Shown: positions 34,755 through 50,346, counted from the stretch's first letter. The stretch: 64,000 bases of DNA from Macrotrachela quadricornifera (GCA_022393335.1 JAJEKB010000487.1:62001-126000), one strand, 5' to 3'. The notes: generated by a model not told the origin, from the letters alone. Numbers and translations are program-made.

Positions 34755-37700
34755 ATGCCTCCTGTTGAATTAACGGGAAACACTGGTGAAAATACCAGTG
34801 CTCAACCAACAACTATTGTACCTGTCCCAGCTGCATTTGTTCCACCATCAGTAAAAGCTAAAATTGGTATTATTTATCCACCACCAGAAGTTCGAAGTAA
34901 TTTCATTTAATTAATTTATTACATATACTAATTTTTTCTTGTTTTTTTTCAATATAGATATCGTTGATAAAACAGCTAGTTTTGTTGCACGAAATGGACC
35001 AAGTTTTGAGAGTAAAGTCAAAGAAGCTGAAGCTAATAATGCAAAATTTAATTTCTTAAATCCACATGATCCTTATCATGCATACTATTTACATAAAGTT
35101 AAAGAATTTATGGAAGGTAAAGCTGTTATGCCAGGCACTGCTGAACAACAACAACAGCAAGCAATTGCACCAACACCAACAATACAATTGACTGCTAATA
35201 AAGTAAAAATATATTATTAATAAAAAAAAAGAAAAGTTTAACATCTAATTCAATTGTTTTAGGTGCAAACAAAAGTTCAAAGTGAAATATCAAAATTTCT
35301 TGAACCAATTATTATTAAAGATCCGCCAAGTGAATATGAATTTATGATTGAACCACCATCGATATCAGCTTATGATCTGTATATATTCTTTTCTTACATT
35401 AATTATTTAATTAATTTCTATTTTTTTTTTTCGTTTAGTGATATTGTTAAATTAACAGCACAATTTGTTGCTCGTAATGGTCGTCAATTTTTAACATCAT
35501 TAATGTCCAAAGAGGCTCGTAATCCTCAATTTGATTTTCTTAAACCAGCACATGGTTTATTTAATTATTTTACAAAACTTCTTGAACAGTATACAAAAAT
35601 TTTAATACCATCAAAAGAACTTTTATTAAAATTATCAACTGATATTGAGAATCAACAAAAAATAATGGATGAAGTTAATTATCGTGTTGAATGGGTTAAA
35701 CATCAATTACGTGAAAGAGCAAAAGAAGAAGAAGCTGTTGAAAAAGAACGAGGTTAGAAAAATAAAATTAATCTTTTTTTTTTTAAATTATATTTATTTA
35801 TTTTATAGCTGCATATTCACAAATTGATTGGCATGATTTTGTTGTTGTGGAAACAGTTGATTATCAACCACAAGAACAAGGCAATTTTCCGGTAAGAAAA
35901 ATTGTTAATATTGGAAAAAAACTATCAATAGAAGTTACGATAGATAAATTAATATATTCTTTTCAAGATCTTATCATAAAAACACTAAAAATCATCAGAT
36001 GATAAATCTTTTCTATATTTCAGTTTGAATAACAAACTATGATAAAAATTTTATTTAATTTTAAAAATAAATATTTCTATTTTTTAGCCCCCAACAACAC
36101 CAGAAATGGTTGGTGCACGAATGCTTCTTCAAGAACGTCTAGATCGAACTGTAAATATTATTAATATAAAATTTTTACAATTATCTTTTCATTTATTTTC
36201 TTTTAGAATTTTCAACATATTACATCAACAACAATGGTTAGTATGTCTGATCTTCCTGCAGAAATGGATATGGGATCACCATCTCATTCACCACCATCAT
36301 CAATGTCTTCAACTGTCAATATGCAAGAAATGGATATGGAACAAGATGATGAAGATATGAATGTTCCACCACCTCCACAAATACCTCAACCACCACCACC
36401 TTCTCGTGGTGCTTCTAATGCATCAGTAATGATATCTCGTATTCCAACTAGTCAACATCCAGTACCACCACCATTGCCTCATGGTTTACCATCAACTGCT
36501 GTACCACCAGCTATTCCTACAGATAAATTACCAGCACCATTGAAACCACAAGATGTTATTATTAAATCATATAATCCAAAAGGTAAATAAATTTCTTAGA
36601 AAATACTCTCTAATTAATTTTAAATTTTATAGATAAAATGTTAACGATAAATCAAGGTGAACAATTTTTAATATCACCAATTACGAAAGAAAAAATCCCA
36701 GCAAATAGTATTTCAGCTCATACAAAATATGGTAAGAATATTTATATTTTTATTTTTGTAAATTATTTTATTTTTCTTTTTTTGCGCTATCATAGCTTTA
36801 CTTGATCCATCATGGATTCAACGACGAGAAAAAGAAGTCGCTGAACAACATGAAAAAGAACAAGTTTATGAGCCAGGTATATATATTTTTTATTTTATTT
36901 ACATTTTATTTATTATTAAAAATTTAATTTAGGTTCACATGTTGAAATGGAATTAAAAAAATTTGCCGAACGTCGTACAGATATTTTTGGTACAGGTGCA
37001 CAAGAAACAATGATTGGTCGAAAAGTAAATGAAACTTATTTTTTTTTTTTTTTATTTTTAAATTCTAAAAAATTTATTATTCTAGATTGGTGAAGAAGAT
37101 CGACGTACTGATGATAAAGTTCAATGGGACGGTCATACAGCAACAGGTAAAATTTTCTTTTTTATTTAAAATTTTTTTTTCAATTTCTTGTTTATATAGC
37201 TGAAAAGACATCGAAAAAAGCAATGGCTAATATAACATTAGAAGAACAAATAAATGCTATTCATCGTAGTCAAGGTCTTCTTGATGATGATGCTTCAGCA
37301 GCTAATCGTATTGGTCCATCTATACCAAAACCAACAACAACATCAACATATTCATCAACAGCTAAAACAATTCAAAAACCACCACAACTTTCACCATTAG
37401 TAGCTAAACCAATGGTTCAAATGGCTCCTCCATCTCAACGTACAATTGTTGCTACTCCAATGATGCCACGTGCTGGTATGCAACCAGTTGCTATACTACC
37501 TCAAGCAACTCATACAATGGTTGCTATGCCACCAATGGTAGCTGTAGCACCACAACCACCATTACATCCACCACCAATAGTAGATGAACCAGCTGCAAAA
37601 AGAACGAAAACTGAAGATCAACTTATGCCCGAAGAAGACTTTTATAAAACATTTGGAAAAGTAAGAATATATTATTTTATTTAATAAATAAATGTAAAAA

Positions 37701-38066
37701 AAAAATTTGATTTGTTTTTTTTTCTTAAGGGTCAAGTTACTATTACAGTTCAATTACCAATTGTACCAGAAAAACCAGAATGGAATCTTAATGGACAAGC
37801 TATACCATTAACTTTACCAATAACTGATCCTGTAAGTCATTTATATATATAATTTTGATAATTTATTTATTTTATTTTTTCTATTATAGATTTCAGTTAT
37901 TAAAGCCAAATTATCTGATTTACTTGGTGGTATGCCAGCAGGAAAACAAAAACTTGTTTATAATGAAATGTTTGTTAAAGATTCTAATTCACTTGGATTT
38001 TATAATATGATGAAAGGTTCAGTTGTTTATTTACAATTAAAAGAACGTGGTGGACGAAAAAAATAA
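34755..38066 (+). CDS. SF3A1: Splicing factor 3A subunit 1
   Basis: Fourteen exons: 34755-34896, 34958-35202, 35263-35378, 35439-35752, 35809-35891, 36088-36150, 36207-36582, 36633-36731, 36796-36876, 36933-37024, 37086-37146, 37200-37660, 37730-37831, 37890-38066. Phases all agree and give about 803 residues (human 793). Domains in order: SURP1 (about 48-100), SURP2 (about 170-220), the Prp21-like region with an acidic/Pro-rich middle, and a C-terminal ubiquitin-like domain ending R-G-G-R-K-K. SF3A1 is part of the U2 snRNP, bridging SF3A3 and U1 snRNA during branch-site recognition. The 60-bp intron at 35379-35438 is stop-free and in frame, so retention would insert 20 residues at the SURP2 start. 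Confidence 0.95.
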
Positions 38067-38153
38067 ACTTGTGTATTCAGTTTTGTCTATGTCTTTTGTC
38101 ATTGTTTATTCACACGTGTTTAATCTAAATAAACTTTATTTGTCTTGTTCTAG
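38067..38153 (+). promoter_or_regulatory. 87-bp intercistronic spacer with poly(A) signal and splice acceptor
   Basis: After the SF3A1 stop there is an AATAAA at 38128-38133, then a T-rich tract and TCTAG ending at 38153, directly abutting the ATG of the next gene. This arrangement is typical of operon spacers in animals with spliced-leader trans-splicing. A cis 5' UTR intron is the alternative. Confidence 0.6.
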
Positions 38154-40070
38154 ATGTGTGAAAAATTAAAAATTAAATTTCAACAAACTATACATGCTCT
38201 TGATGTATTAGCTTATAATCAAAGATTATTGAGAGATAATATAAATGAAGATGGTCGGTTTTATTTTTATAAGTTTAAAAAGAATAAATTGAGTATTTAG
38301 ATTTATTTGTTTGGATAAAACGTTATACAGATGAAAGAAAAATTGTTAAACAACTTGAAAATCAACTTAAATGTACTATATTAAAAACAAAATCACAAAG
38401 GTGAAAATGTTCATTTTTATTGATTGATATAAGTACTTTGTTGTTTTCTGATTAATTAGTCAACAAATTCATGATCAACGAAAACGTCGTCTTAATTCTT
38501 CAAATCGAGCTGATCGATTAGTAAGTGTAAAATAGAATACAAAACTAGATGATACTCGAGTTTCATTTGATTATGAAATGCGATGACAAAGCTGAGAATT
38601 TCAATTGTCAAGAAATCAAAAAATATTTACATTAAATTCATTTTAGGTTTTTCTATCTGTTAGTGTAGCGAAAGTAATTGCATTTCAATCAATCAGTTTG
38701 TCGAAATTAAATGACAAGAATATTTAAATGGAAATTTTCTCATATTCCATTTTCAAGATCAACGGGACACAAAATGACAACTTTCAATGCGTGCATTGAG
38801 CTAGAAAGAAAACTCGCGCAAAACTATACAAATGCTGTGCTTTGTACCGTATTAACGGTTAACATTAAAAAGAAGGATAATTACGTAGTTAATATAATAT
38901 TCGAAGTTTTAATATAAAGGCTTTTTTGACCAATTGGAAAAGAACTTATAAATAGAATATTGAAGTTTAACAGATAATTATACAGTGATCTTTATAGAAC
39001 TACGTTTTATGAAAAGAATTTCTGCAATTATCAAATCATTTTTCAGTCGAAACTATGTACATCATATAAACTGTAATAAGTTATGAAAGTCTTAAACAAA
39101 TGCCGGGTTGTTCTTTTAGCATAAAACAATTCAACAAATCTATGATTTAATAAATTATCATGGTCAATATACATCACCAATTGATCAATTACATTATATA
39201 AAAAAATTATGTGAAGATAGATTAAAGTTTGTATATAATAAATATTTATTTATGATTAACTAAAAACTATTCTACTAGTGTAGAGAAGACAAATCATCAT
39301 CTGATGAAGATGAAGATGAAGTTGATAGTCATAATTGTACAATTGATGATGAACAAAATGAAAGTATTATAATGCATCCACGTGTTGTTCTACCAAAATC
39401 ATCAACAAAAAAACGTTTATTTAATCATAATAATGAAAAAGATTTACAAAAAATTCTTTCATCACCTAAACGTTCTCGATTTGAAGATTCACAAGAATTT
39501 ATTACTAAAACAACATATGAATGTTATAATACTACTAAACCATTTACTATAATATCTGATATTAAAGTGATTGATAATTCATCATCAACTATTAATAGTA
39601 CAAAAACAGAATCAACATCATCAATTGAACAAACATTACCATTAACTACAATTACACCATCAAAAATGCCTACAATAACACATCGTTTTATATCAAAAAA
39701 AATTTTTAAACCAGAAACTTGTTCTGTCGTAAGTGATTTATTAAAAAAAATATTTTTGTTTCTGAATTATTATTATTTAAATTAGTGTCTCAAACGAATC
39801 AATTTTGGTTCAGTATCATATCGTTGTTCATATTGTTCTCAATCAAGTCATGTTGATTGTAAAGAAAATGCTGATGCTTATTGTAAAAAATTACCTAATA
39901 AAGCAATGTTACCACCTCATTCACCTAAAACACCTGTAATTTCAACACTAAAAACTCCACATTGTCGACGCATGGTTAATTCAGAACCTCGAAAATCAGT
40001 TACATCATCAACTCACACATTAACTAGTCAACGACGTTTACCATTTGAACGTATGATGTTATTAAAATAA
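38154..40070 (+). CDS. RACGAP1-like protein with coiled coil and C1 domain, no RhoGAP domain
   Basis: Six exons (38154-38253, 38301-38400, 38460-38520, 39120-39230, 39279-39728, 39786-40070) encode about 368 residues. Residues 1-125 form a helical coiled coil like the centralspindlin subunit MgcRacGAP/RACGAP1. An acidic and Ser/Thr-rich linker follows. Residues about 265-315 form a complete C1 domain with all ligands spaced H-x12-C-x2-C-x12-C-x2-C-x4-H-x2-C-x7-C; its K-P-E-T-C...K-R-I-N-F-G context matches RACGAP1. The RhoGAP domain that should come next is absent: about 60 Pro/Thr/Arg-rich residues lead to TAA. Nothing GAP-like follows before the minus-strand SH2D4 gene. RACGAP1 normally organises the midzone and cytokinetic ring; this form could only scaffold or bind membrane. 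The first-three-exon splice calls rest on frame. Confidence 0.78.
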
Positions 40071-41223
40071 ATTGTAAATATTTTTCTTCTTGTTTAATTA
40101 ATTAACTCTTTAAACACGCACATAAAAATCTCTTCTTTTTTCTTTCTTGTTATTATTACAATATGTTTATTTTGTTTGTATATTATATTTATATGTGCGT
40201 TGTATAGATTGATTGAAATTTTCTTGTAGAATTTGTTTAATTATTAAAATATTTGGACAATACAAAGATTTTTTAAATTAAAAAAAAATTTTTTTGAATA
40301 TAACAAAATAATTTATATGTATGAAATTAATAGATAAACAATTAATGATTTGCATTAGTATTAATGAAAGAAATTTCAATTCATGATGAATCAACTGATT
40401 CTATTTCAAATTGTGACGCTTTTTATTGATAAGAACAAAATTAGAAAGTATTATTTTCAACTAAAATGCAAAAAACAGTCGCTATTAGATTTCAAAAAAA
40501 AAAAATTACGTATGTGTTTTTCTTTTAATATTTCATTTGTTTTGATATGTCATTATAAAAAGAAACCTAATAGTGTCAAGCCCATTGATTACAATACTCA
40601 TAAGACAGATTGGTGCATCTGTTTCCTCATCAATCATGATTCGAAAACATAAAGACATTTCAGAAGATTCTTGATCGACGAATCTAGTTCGTTTCTTAAA
40701 ACATGACACATTAAAAGAAAAACTCATCCATAGTGTTTTGTTCTTGTTGTAATTGAAAAATAACTGTTTCTCGTTTTTTAATTAACTAGTGAATTCAATT
40801 TGATAAATAGCAAAGTTATACGAATTTATTTTCTCCATGGAATTTTGTATTATAATAAGTAAATTTTTGGAGAGAATCAATTTTCATATTATTAATAGAA
40901 CTGTATTTAGCAAAAACACAGTTATGAAATAAAGAAAAGAAAAAAGACTAATCTACTGTTCTACAAATGAATAAAGAACCAAAATAAAAAGGATTATCAT
41001 TAACACAGGGCAAATCTAAACAAAAAATAAGTCATTGCACCAAATTTTCAATGATAACAATAATCTAACGAAATAAACTCGGTGGAATGTATTTATATTT
41101 ATACAGAAAAAGAAAAACTTTATTAGAACTCGATTCACAAAAAAAAAAAGATAGAAATATTTTAATCTGATTTATACAATTAATAGAAAAAGAAAAATAG
41201 ATCACTATGAAAATAATATTTGA
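40071..41223. other. Convergent 3' spacer
   Basis: AT-rich convergent spacer. Open frames at 40383-40727 on both strands lack any protein signature. Confidence 0.45.
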
Positions 41224-44234
<3,011 letters not shown>

Positions 44235-45591
44235 ATGGATGACGAATCATTAGCAGCTGTAGTACCTGATATATCACATACTCAAAAAACTACAATATCA
44301 AATGATACTGGTGATTCATCTGAAACAAGTGAACAACCTCCATTAAAAAAGAGTACATCAAATGTTCCTATAAAACTTAATATACGTTATAAAACACAAA
44401 CATTTTCTGTTGAATGTGATTTATATGATACATTAAAAGATCTTAAAGATAAACTTGATAAATTAACAGATGTTGAACCTCAAGTACAAAAATTAGTTAA
44501 TAAATCAATAACAAGTGTTAAACGAGATGATGCAACAACAACATTAAAAGATTTAAATTTAACTGATGGTCAAACATTATTATTAATTGGTGCAACAAGA
44601 ACAGAAATTTTATCAACTTCGAATATAAAAACTAGTTCAAATGGAACTAAAGATTCTATGGATGATTATGCATCAGCTACAAATAAAAAAGAACCATTAT
44701 GCAAACAAACAAAACATGAAAAAGTAATCAAAAATGGTGAGTTTTGTAGAATTATGTGTAGAGAATATTCTTTATTTGATTTACTAACAGACAATAATGT
44801 TATTTTATTTACCAAAAATATATTATCATTTTTGAATCAATCTGTACTTGTCCTTGGAATTATTGAATAATATCTTATTAGTTTTATTTATTCTATTTAG
44901 GTAAACCAGATAATGCTCAAATTGGTATTCGAAATAGACATGATCCTTTACCCCTCTCAATTGAGGGTTTATACATGTCAATGTTAAATCAATCAGCTAA
45001 AAAAGCACGATTAACATTTAAACTTGAACTTGATGAATTGTGGATCAATACAGGCAAAGATAAAAAGATTGTTTTGTTTTATAACGAGTAGCACATAATA
45101 AATGAATCTCTCATAGTTTTGCATATATTTCGATAGTACTCAAATGTGAAAGATCGATTTTTTTTTAAAAAGATACAACTTCCAATTTCTACAATCTTGC
45201 AAAGCTGTAGAGAATCGAAGGGCATATTTTTTTTAAAAAAGAATTTGGTTTCTCACTTCTGAATACTGCTGTTGTATATACAAAACTATGAGAGATCGAT
45301 TTATTATGTACTACCTGTTAGAACTTATTTGATTTATTTGTAGCGGAAACAACAAAGAAAATAGGAATGACACATATACGTAATATTATTGATGAACCCA
45401 TTGAAGGTTTTGAAGAATATTCAATAGTTGGTTTTCAAACGGGTACAACGTAAGTCTTTTTTGTTGTCTATTATAAATATTTTAATATTAATTGTTTTTT
45501 TTTGTAAAGCGAAAATTCTATTATATGGATCTACTGGTGTCCAGCACAATATGTTAGATCAATTCGTCGAGAAATACTTTCGGATAATTAA
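44235..45591 (+). CDS. UBFD1: Ubiquitin-family domain protein UBFD1
   Basis: Four exons (44235-44736, 44901-45053, 45344-45449, 45510-45591) encode about 280 residues. A ubiquitin-like domain occupies residues about 45-125. The family-defining block K-K-E-P-L-C-K-Q follows, then R-L-T-F-K-L-E-L-D-x-L-W-I, a D-E-P-I-E-G-F-E-E-Y segment, and a C-terminal W-I-Y-W-C-P-A-Q-Y-V. These match human UBFD1 in order. Its role is poorly known, with reported links to NF-kB signalling. Intron 2 uses a GC donor (CAG|GCAAAG) and carries a small TA-flanked foldback element. The SLC25 gene starts 170 bp after the stop. Confidence 0.9.
45091..45311. mobile_element. 221-bp foldback element inside a UBFD1 intron
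   Basis: Terminal inverted repeats of about 33 bp share ACATAATAAAT and ATCTCTCATAGTTTTG on opposite strands. The element is flanked by TA at 45089-45090 and 45312-45313. Removing it and one TA leaves an intron of about 67 bp, the normal size here. It encodes nothing. Confidence 0.82.
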
Positions 45592-45761
45592 TTCAAAAAA
45601 AAAGACATTCGGTTTTTTTTTTCTTCAAATATTATTATTCGACTTTTCTTTTTTTTTTTCTTTTATGTTATTAAATGTTGACTTAAAAGTCTTTAAACAA
45701 GATTATGATTAAATATATATTTTAAAAATGAAAAATAAAAATCCTTATTTCAGAAAAATAA

Positions 45762-47419
45762 ATGGATCATCAAAATCAACAAATAAAATTACGTTTATCA
45801 TTAAATGATTCACAAATAAATTCCATAGCTGGTGCTATATCTGGTGTATTAGTTAGTGTCCTTGTGAGTCCACTTGATGTTGTAAAAACACGTATTCAAG
45901 TAAAACGTTTACCAAAAGGTGTATCTGATACACCATTATTAGTTGTTGTGTATAGATTAGCTCGACAAGAAGGTTTACATGCATTTTATAAAGGATTAGG
46001 AACAACAATGCTGGTAAGATATAGATATATTTTTTATGAATAATATCATATTAAGTAAGTTTAGGGTTATGTACCTAACTGGGCAGTATATTTTACTGCT
46101 TATCAATGGTCTAAAAAACGATTTGCTTCTTATTTATCATCTATACAATATGAACATGATGTATTAACAAATATACTCGCATCAGTTACCGCTGGTGCTT
46201 TATCAAATACAGTTATTGCACCATTGTGGACAATTCGTACACGTATGATGACACAATCAAATCATGAAAATTATCGAAATTCATTTCATGCAGCACAAAA
46301 AATTTATAGAACAGAAGGAATATCTGCATTTTATCGAGGTCTTGTACCGTCTATGTTAGGCTTGGTATGTAAAGATTATTCATTAAAATCAGTATAGCAG
46401 CATTTTTAAAGGTGATGCTAGAAATGATATAATATCATCATATCTCATTTTTTCTGCATATGTGAAACTATCTTACTATTCGAAGAAAACAAATCTATGT
46501 TGTTTATAGTACACAGATTGTTAAACTATAATTTCATGTGCGAGACCAAAAATAAAATCTCTACCTGAATGAAAACTAGAGTTCAAATATATATAATGTC
46601 CTTGACTGTATCATTTTTAAGTGAAGTTTTTCGTACATCGTAAATAAATCAATACAAAATTAGTTCTGATCATGGCAAACGGTACGAACCGTAGGGAGCC
46701 AGAATCTTAAGAAAATTGCCGAGAGTAAAATTTATGTTGTTAGTAAAGTATTCTATGGTTTCAATCAAATTATCTTGTAAAACATATGGATCAAAATATA
46801 GTTTAAGAGAAATGATTTCAAAAACAAAACATTGGGTGTTGCCTAAATAAATGAAAAGAACAGGTTTTGAAGAATTATTGTAGATAGGATACACATACAT
46901 TCTTATGTTGTTCTAAATTCAATAATCTAATAAGCTTAATTTTTCTCACTTTCATTTAATCTTAAAAAACAAAAAAATGAATTAATTTTCTTTTCTTCAT
47001 AGGTCCATGTTGGTGTGCAATTTCCACTATATGAATATCTTAAACAAAAATGTTCTACTGACTCGTCTTCTAGTCATCATCTATCGACAGGACAACTTAT
47101 GTTTGCATCAAGTGTTTCAAAATTAGTTGCTTCTTGTATTGCATATCCTCATGAACTTGTTCGTAGTCGTCTTCAAGATGCTGGACATGCTCAACGTATA
47201 CAACAGCAATCATCTACATCTACGATATCAGTTCGTCAATATAAAAATGTACGTGATGCTATTAAAACAATTGCTAGAGAGGAAGGTTTACGAGGTTTTT
47301 ATCGTGGCCTTTTACCGACTTTAATAAGAAATATTCCAGCAGCGATCTTAACTTTATTATCATATGAAAAAATGAAAGAATTTCTGACTGATAATTTTAG
47401 TGATAATTCAACAACGTGA
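45762..47419 (+). CDS. Mitochondrial carrier family (SLC25), NAD+/pyrimidine-nucleotide-like
   Basis: Three exons (45762-46013, 46065-46364, 47003-47419) encode about 322 residues with three SLC25 repeats. Signature motifs are P-L-D-V-V-K-T-R (repeat 1), P-L-W-T-I-R-T-R (repeat 2) and P-H-E-L-V-R-S-R (repeat 3), giving six inner-membrane helices. The motifs G-Y-V-P-N-W-A-V-Y-F, L-G-L-V-H-V-G-V-Q-F-P and A-S-S-V-S-K-L-V-A-S resemble the NDT/YIA6 NAD+ carriers of plants and fungi and the related SLC25A32/33/36 branch. Substrate is therefore inferred as NAD+, folate/FAD or pyrimidine nucleotides, not proven. An acceptor (TTTCAG) lies eight bases before the ATG. Intron 2 is 638 bp. Confidence 0.85.
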
Positions 47420-49603
47420 TAACAAAAATTATTTCTCATTAGCATAAATTATTTGTTTTATTTTATGTTCTTCTACTTTTCATGACATAAGTCTCAATAA
47501 TACTTCTGTTTCCAAATTAATAATGTTAAATAAACAAAATTCATTTTATTTATCTTTATCATAAAACAATTTATAATATTCAGATATCCAAATAATGATA
47601 AACAATGTAGTTATTTATTTTGTTCATGTATTTTACTAACAAAACTAAATAAATGGATGATAATAAATTATAATATTATGATCTAATAACTATAATAAAA
47701 TCTTGTATTATCATGAGATAGTTGATAATAAATCTATTTCTAATACCAATTTACTAACATCATGTCTTATTTAATATAATCATAATTACGTATAAAAATG
47801 AATAAACATTTTGAAATATAATCAAATATCAAGTAACAAAAGAACAAAGCGTGCAAATATTCATTTTATTTTATGTATGTATTTGAATATTTCTTGCATC
47901 TTCTATCCATTTTGATACATAGTTATTATTATATTAAGTACAAAATTAAATTTGAGTACATTTATCCGGTAAATTAGTTATCTATCATTTATCTCGTGTT
48001 AACACAAGATTTTATTATAGTTATTAGACTATGATATTATTATAGGTAATTGTTATTTTTATTTATGATATTACAATTTATTATCCTTCATTCATTATTT
48101 TATATTAATATTAAATTTATCTTGTTAAATGGTCATCGTTTCGATTGTTTAAACATAAAAAATTCAAATAAAATAAAGATCTACACTGTATTTTGTTAAT
48201 TAATAGTTACAAAACAAGCATTACTTTCAAGGAAGTGTAAATACGATAAATCGTACATAAACAAATTTATAATATTTATATAATGCAATTTAATTATTTT
48301 GCAAAAACATGGTTCTTCAAAAGTGAATTGACTAATTCGACATTATGGATTAGATTTAAAGGCTTTGTTACATGCCAAACAATACTAAAGGTCATATAAG
48401 ATATATTTATTATTTTATATTTAATTAGTATTAATTTATGACTGATTCCAATTGATAATAGTCTACTTTTAGCAAGGTGATACTCTAATTTCATTCGGTT
48501 GTGAAACGAAATAGGCAAAAATAAAAGTGAAAAATAGCCATTGTGAAAGCTACTATCAATTAACCTCTATTCACGTTGATCAATAGGTTTCTGATGGATA
48601 CTTTCCAATGATTACTTGATTCTCTCTTTCTCCTAGATATATTATCTATCATCCTATTGCATTCACAGTTGTCTTAGTTATCATTAAAGAGAGCGACAGT
48701 TAACTTTTGTTGTTGTCATCGTTTTCGTCGTTGCGACGGTTAAAAATAATAAAAATAGACAACAATTTGTTTTTTTATCTGAGAGTGGCCTTCTCTAAAA
48801 GAAATGGAAGGTTATACAGAATGTTAGAAAACCAATAGTATCGATCCACTCGTTAAATTTCATCCGTACTTTTGAAATTATTATGACCGAAAATGGTAAT
48901 TTTGAATGCCTATGTTTACGAAGAAAAAAAAAGACTTGGGAAAAGTAGGACATTAATGTAGTTTGACATGACCTCAAATTTCGATAATAGAATTGAGTAT
49001 CTAGAAAAACGATAAACGATTTCCGCAAGAATCAATTGTATCCTATCAATAGTTTTCATTATCACTTTCTATTGTAACAGCTGGCGATTTAGAAGACTAG
49101 ATGCTAGCACATCACTCTTAATTATTTTGAATGAATGATGAAAATAAAATTATTGTTTTATAAAACTTAATAAAGATAAACAAGAACTCTTATTAAAGAT
49201 TTAAAAACATTTGTATCATCTCGAGATATAAATGAGTCAGACAAAGTTCAAACAAATTTCTAGCAATTTGATGTTCTCTAGGTCATTGCGACACAGAATA
49301 TAGACTTTGATACAGGAAAAAAATACTATAAGTATTAAGGTCATATGTGTACGCGTAGAACCATATAAATAACATACTTCGCATTGAATTAGAAACATAC
49401 TTAATCATATATAATGTACAAGAATCCTTTAAATTTCCATTAGGTAATACATCTAATATACATATATAATTTTAATTTCTTGTTGAAATTTTATTATTAA
49501 TATAGAAAAAAAAAGAGTACTAATATAAGAAAAATAGAAAAATCGATTACATATAAATGTACACATCTAACATCAGCCATTTTATTTATACAGAAAGAAA
49601 TTC
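47420..49603. other. Convergent spacer with dispersed repeat copy A
   Basis: 2.2 kb of mostly AT-rich spacer with no supported gene. It contains one copy of a dispersed repeat at about 48515-49150. Confidence 0.45.
48515..49150 (+). repeat. Dispersed repeat, copy A
   Basis: This segment is similar, over essentially its whole length, to the reverse complement of 55065-55735. Shared landmarks include TTTTGTTGTTGTCA, GCGACGGTTAAAAATAAT, ACAGTTGTCTTA, TTTGACATGACCT and ATCACTTTCT.TTGTAACAG. Boundaries are approximate and neither copy shows a clear open frame. Confidence 0.8.
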
Positions 49604-50030
49604 TTATAATTGATAGGGTGGTAATTGTCCTTGATGATTAGCAACCAAAGCAGTTAATACTTTCGTTGGATCTAATGTTGGTTCAACACCACTTGTACGT
49701 TTTGGTTCATTTTCTTCATAATTTATTTTTTGTTGATAATGAGAATTTTCATTATTTTCTTCAGAAATATTTATATCTGGTCCAATAATATATGGCATAA
49801 CATTATTATATAATTTTATAGGTGCTGTAGGTACTTGACAATCTATTTGAATTGGTGATCGAGTAATTCCATCTTAATAAAAGAAGTAATCAATATGAAA
49901 ATTTCAAATAATTTCAAATTCTTTTTTTACCACTAGGTGATCGAGGATCAAATAAAAGACGATTATTATTACTTGGTGGTGTATTAGCAAGATTCTGACG
50001 ATATCTTGCAGTAGAATTATATGCACCCAT
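49604..50030 (-). CDS. CDCA3: CDCA3-like small protein
   Basis: Two minus-strand exons, 49931-50030 and 49604-49872, encode about 122 residues. The protein begins M-G-A-Y-N-S and contains D-P-R-S-P-S-D-G-I-T-R-S-P-I-Q, which matches the conserved N-terminal motif of CDCA3 (Tome-1): D-P-R-S-P-x2-G-I-x-R-T-P-I. CDCA3 is an F-box-linked mitotic-entry factor, longer in vertebrates. Here the protein is short and no F-box-like segment is visible; the C-terminal half is polar and ends Q-L-P-P-Y-Q-L. The initial M-G could allow N-myristoylation. Symbol is by motif and is tentative. It is divergent from PPIG, 316 bp away. Confidence 0.55.
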
Positions 50031-50346
50031 TTTAAAAATAAAAGAAACAAAGAATTTTCTTTTCACAACAATATAACATCTATATTTCATTGTCGCTACA
50101 ATCGTTAAATATAATTTTTATTAAATCAAACATTCTTATTATTAGTTAATTTATTCTACCAATAAATAAAGAGAAAGAAAAATTCGTTGTTATTTATTTT
50201 GTTTATTTTTTTTTCATTTGTCTTTGATACTATTCTTTTATATATATGTATACATATATACAATTAATTATAAAATAATATTCTTTATTATATCTATTTT
50301 AAATAAACTTACTATTTGTATTACGATATATATTCATTTTTTAGAT
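50031..50346. promoter_or_regulatory. Upstream region of divergent CDCA3-like and PPIG genes
   Basis: 316 bp between opposing ATGs. A TTTTTTAG acceptor lies two bases before the PPIG ATG. Confidence 0.4.

Noticed and set aside
40383..40727. Overlapping frames on both strands after the RACGAP1-like gene
   Set aside because: Checked as a possible missing RhoGAP domain; neither has any GAP motif such as an arginine finger context.
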